Source: Colwellia sp.
GTDB taxonomy: Bacteria > Pseudomonadota > Gammaproteobacteria > Enterobacterales > Alteromonadaceae
Assembly (NCBI GenBank): GCA_013215655.1
Contig: JABSOX010000001.1
Coordinates: 37,322 to 101,321, forward strand
Direction: 5' to 3'
Length of the DNA: 64,000 bases
How positions within the stretch are numbered: the stretch's first letter is position 1; each line of letters opens with the position of its first letter. Shown here piece after piece: positions 57,055-64,000 of the stretch. A program made the translations under genes and the position numbers. The notes below the pieces were generated by a model, which was given only the letters and a program-made list of their open reading frames with translations, ran no database searches and was not told the DNA's origin.

Positions 57055-57879
57055 TTAAAAACAACTTGCTGACTGTTCAATACTTTCCTTTGTTTCAAAA
57101 AGCTGAATGTAAGGTTTTACCCCATATTGTGTAAATATAGCTGACAAATCACCATTTTTGCGCATTTTAAAAATACGACAATTTAATTGAGTATAGTATT
57201 GTTTAGCAAATGATTTTTTAGAAATACTGAGGTAACGACCATTAATGAATTCTTCTTTAAAATGACTTAATTCGACCAGTTTCCCTTTATAATCTTTTGA
57301 TATTACTTCCCAATGCTCATCATAGGCGAGGATAATATCAATTCTATTTTTGTTTAACATTTTAATTAACTGGCTTAGTTCGTTAACCAAAGTAATAGAG
57401 TTATTTGCTAAAATTTCTTTTGCACTTTCACTATAAAAAGAATACCGAAGTGCACCGATGCTTAATCCTTTAATTTCCTTCAACTGATTAAATTTTTCTG
57501 TATGCTCATCTAATATAACGTAGTGAACATTCCTTGTTTCATAACCTAATAATATAGGAAGTAGATACTGCTCTCTTTGTGGATTCATAGAGTGACGAAC
57601 AAGCAGATCTGTTTTTCCAAATTCAGCATCTTTAAGTGATCTAGCCCATGGAGCTTTTCGCCATTGAATGTCTACTTTTTGCTGATGAAAAAGCACTTCT
57701 ACTAGTTTGATAATAGGCCCAGTAGGTAAACCATTATTAATGATAATCTCAGGAGGACGACTTCTAAAGTCTGATTTGATAATTATTGGTTCTTGCGAGT
57801 TTACAATACTGTTAAAACTGAAATAAGCAAAAAATAATAATACATTGAAATTAGAATGTGATTTTTTTAAAAGCAACAT
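57055..57879 (-). CDS. Periplasmic solute-binding protein, family 3 type
   Basis: 274 residues with an N-terminal export signal (about 11-28, NVLLFFAYFSFNSIVNSQ). The body resembles family-3 binding proteins: SRPPEIIINNGLPTGPIIKL, QWRKAPWARSLKDAEFGKTD, LNKNRIDIILAYDEHW and a late NGDLSAIFTQYGVKPY. It lies 112 bp upstream of the TctC-LuxR regulator on the same strand, so co-transcription is possible, but no transporter of its own is present. It could bind a related nutrient or serve as an accessory sensor. Confidence 0.7.
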   Translation of the reverse strand: MLLLKKSHSNFNVLLFFAYFSFNSIVNSQEPIIIKSDFRSRPPEIIINNGLPTGPIIKLVEVLFHQQKVDIQWRKAPWARSLKDAEFGKTDLLVRHSMNPQREQYLLPILLGYETRNVHYVILDEHTEKFNQLKEIKGLSIGALRYSFYSESAKEILANNSITLVNELSQLIKMLNKNRIDIILAYDEHWEVISKDYKGKLVELSHFKEEFINGRYLSISKKSFAKQYYTQLNCRIFKMRKNGDLSAIFTQYGVKPYIQLFETKESIEQSASCF

Positions 57880-58027
57880 GGCTCCTAATTATATTTTATT
57901 GTATGTAAATATTATTAATAGACTTGGTATAACTATAGTAGAGCAAGAATGTAGTGGTAAATTAATTTGAATCTATAGGTAATCAACCTGAATACTGGAT
58001 AAGAACTTAAAATATAACGGAACAGGC

Positions 58028-58480
58028 ATGAATAATTTAGTAGAAACGTTTTGTGATGTCGATGACTTTTGCAAAGTATTTATTCCTCAGTAGGGAAATA
58101 CGTTGATTGAATACGGGTCAATTAAAAGGCGTAGTGAAAAACGTATGTCACCGTGCGAGATCATGACGATACTTATCAGTTTCCATCAATCATATTATTG
58201 AGATTTTATAAGTTTTCATATTGGATGCGTACATAAATTTTGGCGTCAATAATTACCTTTGATGTTAAGCTATACAAGGTTTGTAAACATAATACTCGCT
58301 GTGATTATTTCTTTGTCAAGCTACCTCACTGTACGTTTAAGTGAATCCACAGGGATTGCTTTTATCGACTCAACGAAAATACTTCTAATGTCAGCTACCG
58401 CTGAAGAAAGAGGACAAAAAAGTGGAGGTAATTGTTCTAATAATTTAGAAAGCATAGTGGTGAAAGTTAACCTTAGATAG
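58028..58480 (+). pseudogene. IS982-family transposase relic
   Basis: The frame from the ATG at 58028 reads MNNLVETFCDVDDFCKVFIP, the N-terminus of IS982 transposases, and continues EIMTILISFHQSYY and GIAFIDSTKI, where the Asp is the first of the DDE triad. It is broken by in-frame stops at 58091 (TAG), 58199 (TGA) and 58250 (TAA) without a frameshift. After about 58430 it changes into dispersed repeat copy D, so the C-terminal half is missing. No terminal inverted repeats were identified. The rest of 57880-58884 shows no gene. Confidence 0.8.
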
Positions 58481-58578
58481 TTAAAAAATAACAATGAAAA
58501 ATAATATACCGCTAAGGACTTCTTGGTGCGCAAAGCCGACATTAGTCTCAAATTATTTGCCATATATTTTCTAATGAA
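58456..58578 (+). repeat. Dispersed repeat, copy D
   Basis: GTGGTGAAAGTTAACCTTAG through GCTAAGGACTTCTTGGTGCG to CATATATTTTCTAATGAA is about 90 percent identical to copy B at 46889-47011. It begins exactly where the IS982 relic loses similarity to its family. Confidence 0.8.
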
Positions 58579-58884
58579 TTCTAATAACTTTAATCCGAAT
58601 ACTTTGAAGTATTTCATTGGCTCAATTTTATTGAAATCCAACAATTTAAGGAATTAACCCATAGACATGACCGCAGAGTGCAACATAAAAATGACTAATT
58701 AGGTTCAAATGTAGGGTCTTAATCAATTGTTAGAGTCCTTTCAGTGAATAAATGAAGTCGTCCAATGAATAATTTTTGGTATGAACTACACTTATAACTT
58801 TACCAATCATTAAAAATCTTGAGTAAGTACATAGATGACCTTGAACATCTATTGTAGTTAGCGCTAAAAAGGGAGTTTTGAGTT

Positions 58885-59286
58885 ATGCTAAAAATAGTTG
58901 TTGTTGATGATTCGAACGTTATGTTGAAAATAATTGAAGGCATAATAAAAGCAGAAGTAAAAATAGAAACTCAAGTCACCAGTTATCTAAATGCTAGTGA
59001 ATTCAAAGATAAACTCCTCGAGCTAAGTCCTGATTTAGTTATTACTGACATCGATATGCCCAATGTCGACGGGTACGAACTCATTAGTTTCGTAAAATCG
59101 AGAAGCAATGTTCCTATTGTTGCTATATCAGGTAGTCGTATTTCAGATAACTGTACTGACACATTATTGTATTGTGCAAAAGGATTTGGAGCTGACTATA
59201 CCCTAAATAAGGTAGATTTGAATGTTGGACTTTCAAGATTAGTGTCTGACATATTGTTGAAGAACATAACTGTCGAATATGGATAG
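58885..59286 (+). CDS. Single-domain CheY-like response regulator
   Basis: 133 residues, one receiver domain: acid pocket D8-D9 (VVVDDSNVM), phosphoacceptor D55 in VITDIDMPNVDGYEL, switch Ser82 (VAISGS) and Lys109 (LNKVDL). There is no output domain, so it must act on a partner protein. GGGAG lies before the ATG. No kinase or chemotaxis gene adjoins it; the diguanylate cyclase downstream contains no kinase domain. Confidence 0.85.
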   Translation: MLKIVVVDDSNVMLKIIEGIIKAEVKIETQVTSYLNASEFKDKLLELSPDLVITDIDMPNVDGYELISFVKSRSNVPIVAISGSRISDNCTDTLLYCAKGFGADYTLNKVDLNVGLSRLVSDILLKNITVEYG

Positions 59287-59750
59287 AAAAGTTTAACCTC
59301 CCTACATCACAAATTAAAATGACATAAATCAAAAGAGAGATAACTCAATCAGAAAGAGGAGTTAAATTGCGAGTATTTAACGACTACTGCCAGTAATTAT
59401 CAGTAAGGATAGTAGATATATTTCCTGTTATAACGTCTCACTTATGCGTTATCGATACAAAATCTAATCCTAAGCACGGTTTTACACTAATTACTAATGT
59501 CCGCAATGTGGTGATTACAGTCCTTAAAGCCAACTATTCTAATGACCGCTGTGTTGTATTTCTACAACAATTACAATGTGTCTACAAAACTGGGGTAAGA
59601 CCACACAGCAACCAAACTCTTAAAGTACTTAAATTTCAAATGACTAGTGTAATAGGCTCATTCTAAATAAAAAAGAGAGTCAGTGTTCAAAGTGATTTTT
59701 CTTTAATTTATAAAACTTTATACCTTCAAAAGCATTACAAACAATTCTTG
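59287..59750. other. Intergenic region with a weak copy of the dispersed repeat
   Basis: TGCGTTATCGATACAAAATC followed by TAATCC (59442-59470) and TGTCCGCAATGTGGTGATTA (about 59500-59520) parallel copies B and C. No gene is seen. Confidence 0.45.
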
Positions 59751-59779
59751 TTGACATTTTCAGCTTCGGAAAGTAGATT
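59751..59779 (+). promoter_or_regulatory. Sigma-70 type promoter of the diguanylate cyclase gene
   Basis: TTGACA (59751-59756) and TAGATT (59774-59779) are separated by 17 bases, an optimal spacing, about 100 bp before the chosen start. Confidence 0.55.
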
Positions 59780-59880
59780 TTTCTCTAAGTAGTTGTAGTT
59801 TAACTTATTTAATTAATACAAAAGTTGCGGCATAGATAGGTGCCGTAGTCATTTAATTGTTATCGAATAAGGTTGTCTTA

Positions 59881-62800
59881 GTGTATAAATATTTGAGCCA
59901 GTTAATGATGCCAAATTTTGCTTTCAGTGCTCAGCACTTCTCTTCTCTATTAATCACTCTATGCCTACTCACTGTCAGCATGTTATCACTAGCAGAGTCG
60001 ATGTCTTCGTCACTAAAGTTTGAACAATTAACGTCTAAAGATGGACTATCTCAGAGTTATGTTTACGACATGGTCCAAGATAAACAAGGCTTTATTTGGA
60101 TTGCCACCCAAGATGGCCTAAATCGTTATGATGGGGACAAATTTGTCCATTATCGTTATAACGTATTAGAAACAAACTCTATTGCCAACAACTTAATTCG
60201 GAAAGTATTTATTGATAGCGACAATACTTTATGGGTGGGAACGAATTATGGATTAAGCAAATATAATCGCCAAACAGATGACTTTGAAAATTATTATAAA
60301 ATACCAAACAAAAAAGGATCATTGAAAGATAATATTATTTGGAACATATACCAAGACAGGCAAAACCAATTATGGATCACAACAGCGGAAGGCATTCATA
60401 AATACATTCCAAAAACAAATGAGTTTGAACAAATCAGAATTCGTAAATATGAACAACAACTCAAAGAAATTCGTACTATTTTACATGATAAAGAAGATGA
60501 TTTTTGGTTTGGTACATACGAGAACGGTATTTTTATCACTAATAAAAATCAATCTAGTACCTTTTCGCTAAATGGAGAAAACAAATGGAATTTATCAATA
60601 CCTGCAAAATCTATACACGATATTAAGGTTATTGATAATAACTACTGGTTAGCTACTGACATCGGTTTATTCGTTGTTGATGAGAACTACCAGTTAGTGA
60701 ATAAATTTAATAACCTTAATGAAAAAAATCCATTGTTAACCACTGAAATTAGAACCATTCTCCAAATTGATGACTCGACAGTTTGGATAGGTACTATAAA
60801 TGGAGTTTCAGTATTGAGCTTATATGACGACTCAATTCAATCAATTAATAAGAACAAAAAAACGACTGCATTAATCGATAATATAATTTTCAAATTGTTA
60901 AAAACCAGCTCAGATAAAGTTTGGATAGGTACAGATAATGGCGTAAGAAGATATAGCGCTATATCTGAAACCTTCAAACATAAATTATTTAATGACCAAG
61001 GTGGAAGTCAAAGTATAGATGCATTCGTGGAACTTAATGATGAAAGTATTCTGTTTTCTAGAAATAACTCAGGTATATATCGAATAGATATTAATGGCAA
61101 TATTCTAAAAGAAGATTTAAACATCAATGATAATGTTTCTCACATAATATCGAATACAAATAATGAAATATTCATTCGAACCTTTTCTAATAGATTATAT
61201 CAATATAATCCTTCATCTCATGAATTATTTGAGCATCAGAATTGGAAAGTTTATTCGCTAGATGAAACTAGTAATCGACTTTTAATTAGAGAAAATAGAA
61301 TTTGGTATATTAATAGCAAAGGAAAACTAGTTAATTACGATGTCAAAAAGGAAAAAACTTTTGATGTTAAAGAAGTTGAAAATTATAAAGTAACTGCCCT
61401 AAATATAGATAACAAGGGCGATATTTGGCTGGTAACGACTGAAAATGACATTTTAACATTAAATATTGAATCACGTGCTATTTCTATACTCCCCAAATTT
61501 AATAATCGTAATTATTTTATTAATAGTACCCATATCATTACTGTCTCTAATGATTGGATATGGCTTGGCGCACATGGACAAGGATTAATGCTTATAGATA
61601 GAGGTAGTTACCAGTCTTGGGTTTTTAATGAAGAAAACGCCCTTAAAAATAATACTATTAATCATATTCTAATTGACGAAGATGAAAACGCTTGGTTTAG
61701 TACCAATATAAATATCGGTGTTGTTAATCCCCAATCGAAAATAGTTCATAACTTTGGAAGCGATTTTGGAGTATCTAACAATGAATATCTTGATGGTGCA
61801 GGGTTAAAGTCTTCTAACGGGGTATTTTATTTCGGTGGCTTAAATGGTTTTCATTATTTTGAAACTGCTGACGTATTGACGACGTCACAGCAATTAAATA
61901 CTCCTGTATTTACAGATTTACTTGTTTCTAATAAAACGGTCGAAATAAGCAATAATACGAATAAAAATGACAGTAGTATCGTTTTTACACTTACAGCGAA
62001 AATTAGTGAAATTGAACAATTAATCTTAAAACATGAACAATCCCCCTTTAGTATTGAATTTGTATCACCGAATGCAAAACTACCTAATCAGCTCAAATAT
62101 CGTTATCGATTAGTTGGCTTAGAGGAAAAATGGATTGAAACAGATGTCTATAATCGCAGAGCAACTTATACCAACCTAGATGCTGGCGATTATACCTTTG
62201 AGGTCCAAGCAATTGACTTATTAGGTTCGTCAGATAGTGATGTAGCAGTCCTTAAAGTAACTATAATGCCACCTTGGTGGCTATCTTGGTGGGCCTATAT
62301 ATTATATGGAATATTTTTACTGAGCTTAGTTTTTGCGTTTATACATTCGCAAAGAAAGAAGCTGATTTTTGAAAGAAACGTCAATGCACAACTAGAAAAC
62401 AAAGTAGTAGAGCGCACCTTGCAATTACAAAGAAGGACTGAAGAATTACAAAAATCCAATATTATGTTAGAAGAGATGAGTTTAACTGACCAATTGACCG
62501 GACTTAAAAACCGTCGATTCTTGCTCAATAATATTGAAAGTGATATTGCGTTAGTGCTGCGTAAATATAAGAGTAGCCATGAAAGTGAGAGCAAGATTAG
62601 GCCAGAAGCGGCAGACCTCATTTTCTTTCTTATCGACTTAGACCATTTTAAGATGGTCAATGATATTCACGGTCATACAGCGGGTGATGCGGTCTTGATA
62701 CAAATTAAGGTTATCCTTGAACAGGTATTTCGCGAAACAGATTATTTAGTCCGTTGGGGAGGAGAAGAATTTTTGGTTATTGCCCGTTTTACCGAACGTA

Positions 62801-63204
62801 GCAATGCCTCAGAATTAGCAGAAAGACTGAGGCAAGCGGTAGAAAATTTCGAATTTTCTATTGGTGAATGTAGTGTAGGAGAAAATAAGGTACTTAAAAA
62901 AACGTGTTCTATTGGTTTTGCTTGTTTCCCATTTTCTACTCAAGATACCGAAGCGCTAACATGGACTCAGGTGATAGATGTTGCCGATCATTGTATGTAC
63001 GCGGCCAAAAAATCAAGTCGAAATGCATGGGTGGGGCTTTACAGCAATACTAATAGTCGCGGTGATGATTTATTTACAGCGGTAATTGAACAGACACAAT
63101 CACTTTTACAAACTGACGAACTGGAAATGCTATCTTCCATCGAAGAAGTTGAGAAAGTTAATTGGTCGGCAGAGGAGTTAATTCCGGTTCAAGCAAGTAA
63201 CTGA
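59881..63204 (+). CDS. Propeller-sensor diguanylate cyclase (GGDEF)
   Basis: The GTG at 59881, with AAGG eight bases before, gives 1107 residues; TTG 59857 and ATG 59905 are alternatives. A signal or anchor helix (about 20-40) leads to two-component-regulator propeller repeats (about 45-680: DGLSQSYVYDMVQDKQGFIW, DSTVWIGTINGVSVL). A Y_Y_Y domain (about 720-800, KYRYRLVGLEEKWIE), one membrane helix (about 803-825), a coiled coil and a GGDEF domain follow. The catalytic motif is GGEEF (62758-62772) and an inhibitory RxxD (RETD) lies five residues ahead. It should make c-di-GMP in the cytoplasm in response to a periplasmic ligand. No kinase domain is present, unlike hybrid two-component systems of this build. 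Confidence 0.9.
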   Translation: MYKYLSQLMMPNFAFSAQHFSSLLITLCLLTVSMLSLAESMSSSLKFEQLTSKDGLSQSYVYDMVQDKQGFIWIATQDGLNRYDGDKFVHYRYNVLETNSIANNLIRKVFIDSDNTLWVGTNYGLSKYNRQTDDFENYYKIPNKKGSLKDNIIWNIYQDRQNQLWITTAEGIHKYIPKTNEFEQIRIRKYEQQLKEIRTILHDKEDDFWFGTYENGIFITNKNQSSTFSLNGENKWNLSIPAKSIHDIKVIDNNYWLATDIGLFVVDENYQLVNKFNNLNEKNPLLTTEIRTILQIDDSTVWIGTINGVSVLSLYDDSIQSINKNKKTTALIDNIIFKLLKTSSDKVWIGTDNGVRRYSAISETFKHKLFNDQGGSQSIDAFVELNDESILFSRNNSGIYRIDINGNILKEDLNINDNVSHIISNTNNEIFIRTFSNRLYQYNPSSHELFEHQNWKVYSLDETSNRLLIRENRIWYINSKGKLVNYDVKKEKTFDVKEVENYKVTALNIDNKGDIWLVTTENDILTLNIESRAISILPKFNNRNYFINSTHIITVSNDWIWLGAHGQGLMLIDRGSYQSWVFNEENALKNNTINHILIDEDENAWFSTNINIGVVNPQSKIVHNFGSDFGVSNNEYLDGAGLKSSNGVFYFGGLNGFHYFETADVLTTSQQLNTPVFTDLLVSNKTVEISNNTNKNDSSIVFTLTAKISEIEQLILKHEQSPFSIEFVSPNAKLPNQLKYRYRLVGLEEKWIETDVYNRRATYTNLDAGDYTFEVQAIDLLGSSDSDVAVLKVTIMPPWWLSWWAYILYGIFLLSLVFAFIHSQRKKLIFERNVNAQLENKVVERTLQLQRRTEELQKSNIMLEEMSLTDQLTGLKNRRFLLNNIESDIALVLRKYKSSHESESKIRPEAADLIFFLIDLDHFKMVNDIHGHTAGDAVLIQIKVILEQVFRETDYLVRWGGEEFLVIARFTERSNASELAERLRQAVENFEFSIGECSVGENKVLKKTCSIGFACFPFSTQDTEALTWTQVIDVADHCMYAAKKSSRNAWVGLYSNTNSRGDDLFTAVIEQTQSLLQTDELEMLSSIEEVEKVNWSAEELIPVQASN

Positions 63205-63752
63205 AAGTCTGGTTAAGTTTATAGCCGACATAAAAAGTATCAGAAAATCTAGAATTTCCATGACCTCTTTGTGGTGCTATCTGCCCTTAACATATCATTT
63301 TAATAAATTAGTGAATTCCGAATGAAGTAGCTATTTAGTTAGGGCTTCTTGGTGCGCTATATAGTCCTATTAGTCTGAATAAATCTATAATTAGGATGCT
63401 CAGTTCATGTGTTAAACACCAGAACAAGGCTTGCTCTGAAATTAGAGATGATTACAAAGAATCCCTTGCTGGCGATGCGGCTTTAAAAACCTAGCTTAAA
63501 GATAATTCTATGAATCAATTTCAAATCTATTGATTTATAGTGAGGGAAATATTTTTTGCACGGATTTTTGCCTACATCATAAGGAGTTCAAACAAAAGCC
63601 GTCTAACTCAAAAATGTCATAATTTCTAATTTTCAGTTTTTTATAAATTCAATTCATGATTCCTAAAAAAGTAATGGGTAATCATCACTAAAGCAATGAA
63701 TGCCGGACTTGAACGAAAAAACAACACTTAGTAATTTAAATGCAAAAAGGTG
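63205..63752. other. Intergenic region before stable-RNA promoters
   Basis: No gene is seen. TAGGGCTTCTTGGTGCGC at 63340-63357 is a degenerate copy of the dispersed repeat (core CTTCTTGGTGCGC exact). The region just before 63753 is AT-rich, which could act as an UP element. Confidence 0.45.
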
Positions 63753-63780
63753 TTGACCTAAAGATTAAAGTGTCTAAAAT
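63753..63780 (+). promoter_or_regulatory. Stable-RNA-type promoter P1
   Basis: TTGACC and TAAAAT with a 16-bp spacer, followed by GCGCATCC. The G+C-rich discriminator after the -10 is typical of rRNA and tRNA promoters under stringent control. Confidence 0.7.
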
Positions 63781-63932
63781 GCGCATCCAGTTCCAAGGGG
63801 TGACCCAAACGAACGTTTTGATACGTTATCTCCTCTTTATAAGAGCTAAACGGATAACTTAACGTTTAAAATGAGGTTTTTAGAAAGAGTTTAATTTCTT
63901 TCAAGTTTAATTGAAAAAACTCTAATAAAACG

Positions 63933-63960
63933 TTGACATCAAAACTGAGACGCGTAGAAT
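63933..63960 (+). promoter_or_regulatory. Stable-RNA-type promoter P2
   Basis: TTGACA and TAGAAT with a 16-bp spacer, followed by GCGCATCTCGCTTC. It repeats the TGCGCATC discriminator of P1 180 bp upstream. The transcript would run out of the window, so an rRNA operon or tRNA cluster probably begins just after 64000. Confidence 0.75.
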
Positions 63961-64000
63961 GCGCATCTCGCTTCAGGCAAGGCCTGCAGCAACGAAGCAA

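Noticed and set aside
1..64000. CRISPR arrays, tRNA and rRNA genes
   Set aside because: No regularly spaced direct repeats or cloverleaf-like sequences were noticed by eye; a tRNA scan would be decisive.

Overview
The window is AT-rich gammaproteobacterial chromosome, most likely from a cold-marine member of the Alteromonadales such as Colwellia. The evidence is the gene set and its context: RdgC, EttA, GcvR-like, PhoB/PhoR and SEC-C genes of that type, several TonB-dependent receptors, secreted beta-propeller proteins, and a GGDEF protein with a two-component-regulator propeller. Intergenic DNA is crowded with small hairpin elements and gene relics. No tRNA, rRNA gene, CRISPR array or intact insertion sequence was found.

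0-16 kb is mostly core genome: an HDOD fragment, rdgC, an orphan sensor kinase, and a phosphate/polyphosphate block (porin, phoB, phoR, a PstS-type binding protein, then ppk-ppx). PHO-box repeats in 11-bp phase precede the porin, phoB and the pstS-like gene. A GcvR-like ACT protein, a PilZ protein and ettA follow.

16-36 kb is accessory. It holds a CadC-like winged-helix/TPR membrane regulator beside a frameshifted paralogue, divergent from a secreted propeller protein and a serine hydrolase. Next come a Sel1 protein, a small-gene operon (VOC, methyltransferase, broken DUF3955-like gene), a LysR/DMT/PhzF locus, a MocR regulator divergent from a PaiA-like/PaiB pair, a sulfotransferase and a TonB receptor.

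36-44 kb holds a GbsR-type regulator with the cyanide-insensitive oxidase cioAB, preceded by a perfect FNR box. It is followed by an iron-uptake triad (DUF4374 lipoprotein, TonB receptor, PepSY protein) arranged around a strong Fur box and resembling Bacteroides XusABC.

44-49 kb carries a hydrolase, a methyltransferase, a FosA homologue with a changed metal ligand and a periplasmic binding protein. These sit among copies of a dispersed repeat and a dead response-regulator gene.

49-57 kb is the most unusual locus. A large TonB receptor diverges from a tripartite tricarboxylate transporter whose binding protein (TctC) is fused to its small membrane subunit (TctB), followed by tctA. A convergent gene encodes a second TctC-type domain fused through a membrane helix and coiled coil to a cytoplasmic LuxR-type HTH. 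This looks like a one-protein periplasm-to-DNA sensor paralogous to the transporter's own binding protein.

57-64 kb has another binding protein, an IS982-type transposase relic, a CheY-like receiver and a propeller-GGDEF diguanylate cyclase. The window ends in two tandem stable-RNA-type promoters, so an rRNA or tRNA operon probably starts just beyond the right edge.
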